This document shows, piece by piece, positions 45,242-53,309 of a DNA stretch of 64,000 nt. The DNA lies in the NCBI RefSeq assembly GCF_019448255.1, contig NZ_CP080410.1, positions 1,054,001-1,118,000 of the forward strand. The letters are read 5' to 3'. How positions within the stretch are numbered: the first letter of the stretch is position 1; every line of letters begins with the position of its first letter. Source of the DNA: Qipengyuania flava. GTDB taxonomy: Bacteria > Pseudomonadota > Alphaproteobacteria > Sphingomonadales > Sphingomonadaceae. Position numbers and translations under genes: made by a program. Below the pieces are notes generated by a model. That model saw nothing but the letters and a program-made list of their open reading frames with translations, did no database searches and had not been told where the DNA came from.

Positions 45242-45952
45242 TCAACTGCGGTCTGCCCAAGCCTTGGCGCTTTCACCGCCGCGCTCTTCGGGCCAACCGC
45301 GCTGCCGTGCATAGTCCGCATAGTGGCGCGCGGTCAGTTCCTGATAGTTGGGGGCACTCAGGCATGGAACGCCTTCCACATGACCGGCATCGCGCAGCGC
45401 ACCCACAAAGGCAGCAACACGGCGCTGAACGGGTGAAGGCGGCCCATCCCATGTCCCGATCACGCAGCGCGCGCCGCGGATAGAAGTTAGCGCCTTGTAA
45501 GTCTGCTCGGGATCTTTGAATGTCAGGAAAGCTCCTCCGCCATCGTGATCTAGCGAAATCGCCAGTACCTCGTCACCGAGCCTTGCAGACCAGCGTTCCG
45601 TGACATGGCCATAATTGCTTGTACTATCATACTCGGTTTGCGCCGGTACGGCGGGCTCGTCGATCACGAGATACAAGTCTTGATGGAGGCGGGCTTGGGC
45701 GGCACTATCCCCTCTGAATTGCTCCCAGCGGGCCTCGTCGAGTTCCCGGGCTTTCGCCCACCCGGCTTTTTGCTGGCGTTCGCGCTCGGTCCTTTCGACA
45801 ACCTTGCTCCAGCGCTCCGGAGAGCTTCGGAGGAAGGCATAAAGTCCAGCGCACGCCAATGCTGACACGCCGGCCGCGGCCGCCTGAACCATCGGATCTT
45901 TCGCAAGGCGCTCACGACGCTTGCGGTTCTTGCTATCGCGCCTCGTTGTCAC
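45242..45952 (-). CDS. Orphan protein of unknown function inserted after the NtrC-like gene
   Basis: A GTG start (MTTRRDSKNRKRRERLAKDP) overlaps the regulator stop by 4 nt and gives 236 residues. An Arg/Lys-rich N-terminus is followed by a hydrophobic stretch (VQAAAAGVSALACAGLYAFL, ~22–41) and a mixed charged body with YLVIDEPAVPAQTEYDSTSN and HDGGGAFLTFKDPEQTYKAL. It looks like a single-pass membrane protein with a cytosolic or periplasmic domain. I recognise no family. GC is lower than in neighbours. It is bracketed by the 31-bp repeat. Confidence 0.7.
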   Translation of the reverse strand: MTTRRDSKNRKRRERLAKDPMVQAAAAGVSALACAGLYAFLRSSPERWSKVVERTERERQQKAGWAKARELDEARWEQFRGDSAAQARLHQDLYLVIDEPAVPAQTEYDSTSNYGHVTERWSARLGDEVLAISLDHDGGGAFLTFKDPEQTYKALTSIRGARCVIGTWDGPPSPVQRRVAAFVGALRDAGHVEGVPCLSAPNYQELTARHYADYARQRGWPEERGGESAKAWADRS

Positions 45953-47367
45953 GCCGCGTTGTCGATGCCGAGTTCGCTCAGCTTGCGGTAGAGCGTCGAG
46001 CGGCCGATGCCGAGGCGGCGGGCGACTTCGGTCATGCGGCCGCGGTAATGGCCGATGGCGAGGCGGATGATGTCGGCCTCGATCTCCTCCAGCGGACGGA
46101 CGTTGCCGTCGTCGGTGTACAGGAGCACGCCTAGCCCGCGCGCACGGCTTTCGCCCCGGTCGGCAAGGTCGCCGAGCAATTCGGAAAGCTGCGGGAAGCT
46201 GTGCGCGGTCAGGGCCTCGCGCTGTTCGAACACGCAGGCGCGGAACAACACGGCTTGGAGCTGGCGGACATTGCCCGGCCAGTCGTAAGCCTCCAGCAGC
46301 GACAGCGCGCTGTCGGCGATCGAGTGGTGCTTTAGCCCCGGCTGCTGGCCGATCTTGGAAAGGAAGTAACGAGTGAGGGCGGGGATATCGCCCATCCGTT
46401 CACGCAGCGCCGGCAGGCGGATGCGGGTGGCGGAAAGCTCGGTAAAGAGGCCTTCTGAGAACTGGCCGGCGGCGACCAGCTCGTCGAGGGCGAAATCGCT
46501 GGAGGCAAAGATGCGCAGGTCGATCTTGAACCCATGCGCCGCGCCGGTCGGGCGCACGATGCCGGTCTTGAGCACTTCGGCGAGGCGCTCCTGCTGTTCG
46601 GCGGGAATGCGGTCCACGTCGTCGAGGATCAGCGTGCCGCCGTCGCAATGCTCGATCAGGCCGGCCTGGCGATCGAAGGCACCGGGGAAGGCGCCTTTCT
46701 CATGCCCGAACAGCAGCGATTCGAGGGATGCCGGAGGGAAGCCGGCGCAATGGACGACGCGCATCGGGGCCTTTGCCCGCGTGCTGGCGGCGTGCATGGC
46801 GCGGGCCAGCATGTCCTTGCCCGTACCGTTTTCGCCTTCGACGAGGACGTGTGCGTGCCCGCGTGCGGCAGTGGCGGCCTTGGCCAGCGCGGTGCGGAAC
46901 GGGGCGGCGGTGCCGACCATGGCGTCGAAATCGACCGGATGGGGGAGCTTTTCCGCCATCGGCTGCAGTTCGGCGTTGGGCTTTTCGACCCGCGACGCGC
47001 TGGCAAGGGCCTGGAGCAGGCGCTCGGGCCCCACGGGTTTGATCAGGTAATCGGTCGCACCGGCGCGCATGGCTTCAACGGCCAGCAGCGGCGAGGTGCT
47101 GGCGGTAAGCATCAGCAGCGGCGCTTCCGGCCGGGCAGCGCGCAGCTCGCGGATCAGGTCGCAGGCGGCGTCGCCCGGAACCCACTGGTCGAGCAGGATC
47201 GCGCTGACATTGCGGCCTTCGTCCGAAGCGAGGGCCGCGAGGGCTTCTTCCCCGCTGGCGACGGTGAGCGTGCGCCAGCCGTCGCGGGCAGCAAGCGCGG
47301 CGACGAGCCGGCCCTGTGCCGGTTCATCGTCGATCAGCATCAACAGGCGCGTATCCTGATTCGCCAT
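45949..47367 (-). CDS. NtrC-like response regulator with altered sigma-54 loop (GAFPGA)
   Basis: The 472-aa protein (ATG 47367, MANQDTRLL) has a receiver domain with phosphoacceptor Asp60 (AILLDQWVPG), an AAA+ ATPase with Walker A GENGTGKD (178–185) and Walker B LILDDVD, and a C-terminal Fis-type HTH (EVARRLGIGRSTLYRKL). The sigma-54 contact motif GAFTGA is GAFPGA (225–230), and the Walker B Glu is Asp. Such changes often mean sigma-54-independent action. No partner kinase is adjacent. Its 3' end is duplicated beyond the next gene. Confidence 0.92.
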   Translation of the reverse strand: MANQDTRLLMLIDDEPAQGRLVAALAARDGWRTLTVASGEEALAALASDEGRNVSAILLDQWVPGDAACDLIRELRAARPEAPLLMLTASTSPLLAVEAMRAGATDYLIKPVGPERLLQALASASRVEKPNAELQPMAEKLPHPVDFDAMVGTAAPFRTALAKAATAARGHAHVLVEGENGTGKDMLARAMHAASTRAKAPMRVVHCAGFPPASLESLLFGHEKGAFPGAFDRQAGLIEHCDGGTLILDDVDRIPAEQQERLAEVLKTGIVRPTGAAHGFKIDLRIFASSDFALDELVAAGQFSEGLFTELSATRIRLPALRERMGDIPALTRYFLSKIGQQPGLKHHSIADSALSLLEAYDWPGNVRQLQAVLFRACVFEQREALTAHSFPQLSELLGDLADRGESRARGLGVLLYTDDGNVRPLEEIEADIIRLAIGHYRGRMTEVARRLGIGRSTLYRKLSELGIDNAA

Positions 47368-47558
47368 CTGGTCTGCCGTGCTCCCTCGAAGTCTGACGGA
47401 CGCAAAAGCGCGTCCATCGTCCCTCCGCCCTACAAGCATTGGGTAAAGGTCCAATTAAGGCTGTTTCGCGGGGACGGGGGCGAAGCGAGGGCTTGAGCGA
47501 GCGCGAGGCGCACGATAGACCGCCGTGCAAACATTCCATCCATTCGGAGAATATCGTC

Positions 47559-47684
47559 ATGGGTTCCGCCAACGACTACAAGGCGCATAACAAGACCTAC
47601 AGCTCGTTCATCGCCAACCTGAAGTGGTCGGTGCCGCTGATCGCCGTCATCACCCTGCTCGTCGTCATCCTGATCGCGGAATAA
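47559..47684 (+). CDS. aa3-type cytochrome c oxidase subunit IV-like small protein
   Basis: The 41-aa protein (MGSANDYKAHNKTYSSFIAN) has one membrane helix (WSVPLIAVITLLVVILIA). The sequence and size match the bacterial aa3-type oxidase subunit IV (PF07835-like), a stabilising subunit of the proton-pumping terminal oxidase. It begins after GGAGAATATC and lies 9 bp before pntAA. The other oxidase genes are not in the window. It could be co-transcribed with the transhydrogenase. Confidence 0.8.
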   Translation: MGSANDYKAHNKTYSSFIANLKWSVPLIAVITLLVVILIAE

Positions 47685-47693
47685 GCGCGAAGC

Positions 47694-48818
47694 GTGCGCA
47701 TTGCGGTGCTGAAGGAGCGCGCTCCCGGTGAAAACCGGGTCGCGCTGACGCCCGAAACAGCGAAGAAATTCGCTGCCCTCGGGGCCACGGTCGCTGTCGA
47801 GGAGGGCGCCGGGCTGGGCGCCGCCGTGACAGACGACGCTTTCCGCGATGCCGGGGCCGAAGTGGCCTCCGCCGCACAGGTCGTGAAGGATGCCGACATC
47901 GTGCTCGGCGTCCAGGCACCAGAGGTGTCCGCGCTTGCGGGCGCGAAGGCTGGCGCATGGGTTGCCGCGACCTTCGATCCCTTCCGCAGCGGCGAGCTGG
48001 TCGAGGCCTATGCCAAGGCCGGCCTCGAGGCGCTCTCCATGGAATTCATGCCGCGCATCACCCGTGCGCAGAGCATGGATGTGCTCTCCAGCCAGTCGAA
48101 CCTTGCCGGCTACAAGGCCGTGCTCACCGCCGCCAACACCTATGGCCGCGCCTTCCCGATGATGATGACCGCTGCCGGCACGGTGCAGGCGGCCAAGGTC
48201 TTCGTCATGGGCGTGGGCGTTGCGGGCCTGCAGGCGATCGCGACCGCCAAACGCTTGGGGGCGCAGGTCAGCGCGACCGATGTGCGTTCGGCGACCAAGG
48301 AACAGATTCAGTCACTCGGCGCCAAACCGATCTTCGTCGAAAGCGTCGAGGGGATCGAGGGCGAAGGCTCGGGCGGCTACGCCACCGAGATGAGTGAGGA
48401 ATACCAGAAGGCCCAGGCCGAGCTGGTCTCCGGCCATATCGCCAAGCAGGACATCGTCATCACCACCGCGCTGATCCCGGGCCGGCCCGCGCCGAAGCTA
48501 ATTTCGGACGCGCAGATCGCCAGCATGAAGCCCGGCAGCGTGATCTTCGATCTCGCCGTGGCGCAGGGCGGCAATGTCGAAGGCTCCAAGCCCGACGAGG
48601 CGGTCGAGAAGCATGGCGTCACCATTATCGGCTATTCAAACACCGCCGGACATCTTGCAGCGGACGCATCGGCGCTATTCGCGCGCAATCTCTACAACTT
48701 CCTTTCCGCCTTCTGGGACAAGGACGCTGGCAAGCCCGTGCTCGATGAAGAGATCGGCGATGCTGTCCGCCTGACGCAGGGCGGCAAGGTCGTGAACGAG
48801 CGGCTTTCGGCTACGTAA
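47694..48818 (+). CDS. pntAA: NAD(P) transhydrogenase subunit alpha-1 (NAD-binding)
   Basis: The 374-aa, GTG-started protein is the NAD(H)-binding domain I of the proton-translocating transhydrogenase, an AlaDH/PNT-type fold. Marks: VALTPETAKKFAALGA, EFMPRITRAQSMDVLSSQSNLAGYKAV, VFVMGVGVAGLQAIATAKRLGAQV (Rossmann), DIVITTALIPGRPAPKLI. It makes the soluble part of the enzyme that drives NADPH formation from NADH and the proton gradient. pntAB and pntB follow directly. Confidence 0.95.
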   Translation: MRIAVLKERAPGENRVALTPETAKKFAALGATVAVEEGAGLGAAVTDDAFRDAGAEVASAAQVVKDADIVLGVQAPEVSALAGAKAGAWVAATFDPFRSGELVEAYAKAGLEALSMEFMPRITRAQSMDVLSSQSNLAGYKAVLTAANTYGRAFPMMMTAAGTVQAAKVFVMGVGVAGLQAIATAKRLGAQVSATDVRSATKEQIQSLGAKPIFVESVEGIEGEGSGGYATEMSEEYQKAQAELVSGHIAKQDIVITTALIPGRPAPKLISDAQIASMKPGSVIFDLAVAQGGNVEGSKPDEAVEKHGVTIIGYSNTAGHLAADASALFARNLYNFLSAFWDKDAGKPVLDEEIGDAVRLTQGGKVVNERLSAT

Positions 48819-48842
48819 TTCGGGCCCGGGGAGGGGCCGCAC

Positions 48843-49127
48843 ATGGACTTCATTTCGATCCTGTCGATTTTCGTGCTGGCGTGTTTCGTCGGCTATTACG
48901 TGGTCTGGTCGGTCACGCCTGCGCTGCATACGCCGCTGATGGCAGTGACCAATGCGATTTCCTCGGTGATCATCGTCGGTGCGCTGATCGCGGCGGCTGC
49001 GGCGGATGTGCCTGGGGCGAAGTGGCTGGGACTGCTCGGCATCGTGCTCGCAAGCGTGAACATCTTCGGCGGGTTTGCGGTGACGGCGCGAATGCTGGCG
49101 ATGTACAAGAAGAAGGAGAAGAAGTGA
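48843..49127 (+). CDS. pntAB: NAD(P) transhydrogenase subunit alpha-2 (membrane)
   Basis: The 94-aa protein is the small membrane part of the split alpha subunit: three to four helices (ILSIFVLACFVGYYVVWSVT, HTPLMAVTNAISSVIIVGAL, LLGIVLASVNIFGGFAVTARM) and a Lys-rich end. The phrase HTPLMAVTNAIS is the conserved proton-channel helix motif. The stop overlaps the pntB ATG by 1 nt. The split PntAA/PntAB layout is typical of alphaproteobacteria. Confidence 0.94.
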   Translation: MDFISILSIFVLACFVGYYVVWSVTPALHTPLMAVTNAISSVIIVGALIAAAAADVPGAKWLGLLGIVLASVNIFGGFAVTARMLAMYKKKEKK

Positions 49128-50689
49128 TGCGTCGCCTTCTCCTTGCCGCGCCCCTTGCGTTGCTGGCCTCACCTGCTCACGCCGCGACTGGCGAGGCAGT
49201 GAACCCGTGGGTCGCGCTCGCCTATCTCGTATCGGGCGTGTTCTTTATCCTCGCGCTGCGCGGCCTGTCCTCGCCCGCGTCGAGCCGTGCGGGCAACCGC
49301 TTCGGCATGATCGGCATGCTGATCGCGGTGGTGACGACGCTGGTGACGCACGTAAGCCTGTTCAATTACGAGCCGTGCCCGGAGCCGCAGTCTTCGGAGG
49401 GCTTCGGGATCATTATCGACTGTCAGGTCGACTTCCCCTCACACTTATTCTCCTTCGGCGAAATCCTTATCGCCATCGCCATCGGGGCGATTATCGGCAT
49501 CATCATAGCTCGCCGTATCGCCATGACCGCCATGCCCGAGCTGGTCGCAGCGTTCCACTCGCTCGTGGGTCTCGCCGCAGTGCTGGTTGGTTGGGCGGCC
49601 TATCTCAACCCGGGCGCGTTCGGCCTGCTCGTGGGCGACAGCATCGGCGCGGTTTCGAAAGTCGAGATGGGCCTCGGCATCGCCATCGGGGCGATTACCT
49701 TCTCCGGTTCGGTCATCGCCTTTGCCAAGCTGTCGGGGCGGATGAGCGGTTCGCCGATCCTGCTGCCCGCACGCCATGTGATCAATCTCGGCACGCTGGC
49801 GGCGATCATTGTGCTGACCGCGCTCTTCGCCATGGCCGGACCTGCCGAGACCATGCCGCTGATCGTCGCGCTGACGGTGCTCGCCTTCCTTATCGGATTC
49901 CTGCTGATCATCCCCATCGGCGGGGCCGACATGCCGGTCGTGGTCTCGATGCTGAACAGCTATTCGGGCTGGGCGGCTGCCGCGATGGGTTTCACGCTCG
50001 GCAATACGGCGATGATCATCACCGGCGCGCTGGTCGGCTCTTCGGGCGCGATCCTGAGCTACATCATGTGCCGCGCGATGAACCGCAGCTTCATCAGCGT
50101 TATCGCGGGCGGTTTCGGCGCGGATGACAGCGCCGGCGGCGGCGAAGCGCGCGAGGCGCGGCCGTACAAGCAGGGAAGCGCGGACGATGCGGCTTTCATG
50201 CTCGAACAAGCGGACAAGGTGATCATCATTCCGGGCTACGGCATGGCCGTGGCGCAGGCACAGCACGCGCTGCGCGAGATGACCGACATGCTCGAGGAGA
50301 AGGGCGTGGAGGTGAAGTTCGCCATTCACCCCGTCGCCGGGCGCATGCCGGGCCATATGAACGTGCTGCTCGCCGAAGCCAGCGTCGACTATGACAAGGT
50401 CTTCGAGCTGGAGGACATCAATAGCGAATTCGCGCAGGCCGATGTCGCCTTCATTATCGGCGCGAACGACGTGGTGAACCCGGCAGCCAAGACCGACAAG
50501 TCCAGCCCCATTTACGGCATGCCGGTGTTCGACGTGGACAAGGCCAAGCAGGTCTTCTTCATCAAGCGCTCCATGGGCGGCGTGGGCTATGCCGGCGTCG
50601 ACAACGACGTCTTCTACATGGACCAGACCATGATGCTGCTTTCCGACGCCAAGAAGATGGTCGAAGAGATCGTCAAGGCTCTCGACTAG
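49127..50689 (+). CDS. pntB: NAD(P) transhydrogenase subunit beta with N-terminal signal-like extension
   Basis: PntB (520 aa) carries the NADPH-binding domain III and membrane helices. Conserved core: MTAMPELVAAFHSLVGLAAV, IGGADMPVVVSMLNSYSGWA, GALVGSSGAILSYIM, RSFISVIAGGFG and the C-terminal GYGMAVAQAQHAL and RMPGHMNVLLAEA. Two differences from the usual ~460 aa form: an N-terminal signal-like helix (MRRLLLAAPLALLASPAHA), and a loop with two cysteines (NYEPCPEPQSSEGFGIIIDC) between the first and second helices. The cysteines might form a disulfide (inference). Confidence 0.95.
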   Translation: MRRLLLAAPLALLASPAHAATGEAVNPWVALAYLVSGVFFILALRGLSSPASSRAGNRFGMIGMLIAVVTTLVTHVSLFNYEPCPEPQSSEGFGIIIDCQVDFPSHLFSFGEILIAIAIGAIIGIIIARRIAMTAMPELVAAFHSLVGLAAVLVGWAAYLNPGAFGLLVGDSIGAVSKVEMGLGIAIGAITFSGSVIAFAKLSGRMSGSPILLPARHVINLGTLAAIIVLTALFAMAGPAETMPLIVALTVLAFLIGFLLIIPIGGADMPVVVSMLNSYSGWAAAAMGFTLGNTAMIITGALVGSSGAILSYIMCRAMNRSFISVIAGGFGADDSAGGGEAREARPYKQGSADDAAFMLEQADKVIIIPGYGMAVAQAQHALREMTDMLEEKGVEVKFAIHPVAGRMPGHMNVLLAEASVDYDKVFELEDINSEFAQADVAFIIGANDVVNPAAKTDKSSPIYGMPVFDVDKAKQVFFIKRSMGGVGYAGVDNDVFYMDQTMMLLSDAKKMVEEIVKALD

Positions 50690-50690
50690 G

Positions 50691-51035
50691 GTGGGGCGCG
50701 CGCTGATCGTCGCTGCGCTGCTCCTGATTGCAGGCGTGATCGTGTGGGCGACCATCGGCGGCGGTTTGCAGGACACGGTGGAGGACCGGCTGGAGGCCGA
50801 AATGGTCGCGCGGGGCATTCCCCAGCCCATGGCTGAATGCATGGCGGGCCGCATGGCCGAACGCCTGTCGGTCACGCAGATCCGCAAGCTCGAAGAACTG
50901 CGCGCGCAGGAAGGCGAAGCGGTGGTTCCGCTCAGCATGGCGGAGTTCCTCGAACGGGTGCGCCGCATCGGCGACAACGAGGTCGTCGAGGTCACGGCGA
51001 GCTCGGCTGCGATTTGCGCGTTTTCAGGCGGTTGA
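50691..51035 (+). CDS. 114-aa single-helix protein after pntB
   Basis: A GTG one base after the pntB stop begins MGRALIVAALLLIAGVIVWA, a membrane anchor. The rest is helical with charges (TVEDRLEAEMVARGIPQPM, CMAGRMAERLSVTQIRKLEELRA), ending CAFSGG. It has no recognised family. The immediate start suggests co-transcription with pnt. A possible role in membrane assembly is only a guess. Confidence 0.7.
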   Translation: MGRALIVAALLLIAGVIVWATIGGGLQDTVEDRLEAEMVARGIPQPMAECMAGRMAERLSVTQIRKLEELRAQEGEAVVPLSMAEFLERVRRIGDNEVVEVTASSAAICAFSGG

Positions 51036-51090
51036 GCGGCTTGCAATCGCTCGTCCTTGCGGCACAATGCGGCCTCAAGGGGAGAGACTC

Positions 51091-52284
51091 ATGACCATTC
51101 GACTGACCTTTGCCGCCGCACTGCTCGCCAGCGCCGCACCGGCCCTTGCCGCAACGCACACGGTATCGCCCGGTGAGAACGCACAGGAAGCGCTTCAGGA
51201 AGCGCTGATCCTGGCCGAACCCGGCGACGAGATCGTGCTCGAAGCCGGGCGTTACACGCTGACCGATGGCCTCAGCCTTGACGTTGACGGCGTCACCGTG
51301 CGCGGCGCGGGGATGGACGGAACGGTCCTCGACTTTACGAGCCAGCAGGGATCAGGCGAGGGCATGCTGGTCACCAGCGACAACGTGACCCTGCGCGATT
51401 TCGCGATGGAGAACCCCAAGGGCGACGGGATCAAGTCCAAGGGTGCGGACAACATCGTCTACCACCGCATTCGCGTGACCTGGACGCGTGGGCCCCACCC
51501 GGAGAACGGCGCTTACGGGATCTACCCGGTCGAAAGCACGGGTGTGCTGGTCGACGGGGTGAAGGTTACCGGTGCCAGCGATGCGGGCATTTACGTCGGC
51601 CAGTCGAACAAGATCACGGTGCGCAATTCCATCGCCGAAGCCAACGTCGCCGGGATCGAGATCGAGAACAGCCGCAACGCGCTGGTCGAACACAACATCG
51701 CCACGCGCAACACCGGCGGCATCCTGGTGTTCGACTTGCCTGCGCTGCCCGTGATGGGCGGCGGAAACGTGATCGTTGCAAACAATCTCGTAGTCGCCAA
51801 CGACACGCCCAATTTCGCGCCTCCGGGCAATATCGTGGCGGGCGTGCGGCGCGGCACCGGCATCATGGTGATGGCCAACGACAAGGTGCTAGTCGAAAAC
51901 AACATCCTGTCGCAGAACCCGACCGCGCCGGTCATGGTGATCGCCTATACGCAGCCCTATGAGGACGAGCGCTACAACCCGCTCCCGCGCGAAGTCGTGC
52001 TGGGCAACAACACCTACAACGGCGGCGGCTACGATCCGCAGCTTGAAGGCGCGGAAATGCTGAAGGGCGCCTTTGGCGGCGAACTCCCGCCGGTGCTGTG
52101 GGACGGGCTTGGCACACTCGCGGCGGTCGAGGGGACCATGGGCTGGAGCCTCAACCTGACCGAACAGGGCAAAGGCCTCGCCGCCGCGCAGCCCGGTCCG
52201 CTGCAGGTTGCCGTGCCAGCGGCCGAGTTCGACCGGAGCGGTATCGGCGCGCCGGCCGAGCTGGATGCCCGTATCGCGGGATGA
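51091..52284 (+). CDS. Parallel beta-helix protein (TIGR03805-like)
   Basis: The 397-aa exported protein (signal MTIRLTFAAALLASAAPALA) has repeated right-handed beta-helix turns: NVTLRDFAMENPKGDGIKSK, GIYPVESTGVLVDGVKVTG, GIYVGQSNKITVRNSIAEAN, ALVEHNIATRNTGG. Such folds are seen in polysaccharide lyases and surface proteins. The operon with a diheme cytochrome c matches the known pairing of the TIGR03805 and TIGR03806 families. Start follows GGGGAGAG. The role is unknown. Confidence 0.86.
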   Translation: MTIRLTFAAALLASAAPALAATHTVSPGENAQEALQEALILAEPGDEIVLEAGRYTLTDGLSLDVDGVTVRGAGMDGTVLDFTSQQGSGEGMLVTSDNVTLRDFAMENPKGDGIKSKGADNIVYHRIRVTWTRGPHPENGAYGIYPVESTGVLVDGVKVTGASDAGIYVGQSNKITVRNSIAEANVAGIEIENSRNALVEHNIATRNTGGILVFDLPALPVMGGGNVIVANNLVVANDTPNFAPPGNIVAGVRRGTGIMVMANDKVLVENNILSQNPTAPVMVIAYTQPYEDERYNPLPREVVLGNNTYNGGGYDPQLEGAEMLKGAFGGELPPVLWDGLGTLAAVEGTMGWSLNLTEQGKGLAAAQPGPLQVAVPAAEFDRSGIGAPAELDARIAG

Positions 52285-53309
52285 AACGCTCGGGAGCCAT
52301 CCTTGCCGCGGCCTGCCTTGCGCTGACTGGCGCCGTGGTCGCCCGCGCTACGGTCTTCTTGCCGGTTATCGTCCTTGAGCCGGTGAACGACGAGGCCGTG
52401 CGCGAGGGCATGCCCCGGCTGCTGTCCGAATTCGGCTTTTTCCGGCGCATGAATACGCAGGTTCCGACCATCGACGTCGAACCCTATCGCCTCAACACGC
52501 CGCTCTATTCCGATGGCGCTGAAAAGCTGCGCTTCGTCTACCTGCCCGAGGGCACGCAGGCTTCGGCGCAGGGCGAGGGGCTGCTCGACATCCCGGTCGG
52601 CGGCGCTCTCATCAAGACTTTTGCCTTTGGCGAAGGCGAGGAGCGGCGGCTCATCGAAACGCGCGTGCTGCTGCACCGCGCCGATGGCTGGCTGGCGTTG
52701 CCCTACCTCTGGAACGAAGACCAGACGGACGCGCGCCTCGCGATTGCGGGCGCGCGGCTGGACCTCACGACGCCCAAAGGCGAGGCGATCAGTTACCGCG
52801 TGCCGAACAAGAACCAGTGCAAGGAATGCCACGGGCTGGACGGCGCGGTTGTCCCCATCGGCCCGAAAGCGCGGAACGTTGCGCAAGGCTGGCTCGAGGC
52901 GATGGTCGCTGACGGCCATCTCGACCGCTTGCCTGACGGGGCAGACCAATTGCCCTTGTGGGAGGAGCGTGAGAACGCCAATCTCACTGCCGCCGCGCGC
53001 GCCTATCTCGACGTCAACTGCGCGCATTGCCACCGCCCGGGGGCGACCGCTTCGAACAGCGGCCTCGACCTCAGGTGGGAGCAGCAGGACCCCGCAGCGC
53101 TCGGTATTGGCAAGCGGCCAGTCGCCGCAGGGCGCGGGGCCGGCGGGCACCTCTTCGACATTGTCCCGGGATCGCCGGAAACCTCGATCCTGACCTACCG
53201 CATGGCCAGCCCGGAACCGGGTGTCGCCATGCCAGAGCTCGGCAAGGCTACCGTGGACGAGGAGGGGCTCGATATCGTGCAACGCTGGATTGAGGAGATG
53301 GCACCGTGA
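52281..53309 (+). CDS. SO2930-type diheme c-type cytochrome
   Basis: From ATG 52281 (4-nt overlap with the beta-helix gene) it is 342 aa with a signal peptide (KRSGAILAAACLALTGAVVA). Two heme-binding motifs are seen: CKECH near residue 181 and CAHCH near 247. GYRLNTPLYSDGA-like text (EPYRLNTPLYSDGAEKLRFV) and LNEDQTDARLAIAG-like blocks match the SO2930 group. The protein should act in the periplasm in electron transfer. Its partner in the pair is the beta-helix protein. Confidence 0.88.
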   Translation: MKRSGAILAAACLALTGAVVARATVFLPVIVLEPVNDEAVREGMPRLLSEFGFFRRMNTQVPTIDVEPYRLNTPLYSDGAEKLRFVYLPEGTQASAQGEGLLDIPVGGALIKTFAFGEGEERRLIETRVLLHRADGWLALPYLWNEDQTDARLAIAGARLDLTTPKGEAISYRVPNKNQCKECHGLDGAVVPIGPKARNVAQGWLEAMVADGHLDRLPDGADQLPLWEERENANLTAAARAYLDVNCAHCHRPGATASNSGLDLRWEQQDPAALGIGKRPVAAGRGAGGHLFDIVPGSPETSILTYRMASPEPGVAMPELGKATVDEEGLDIVQRWIEEMAP

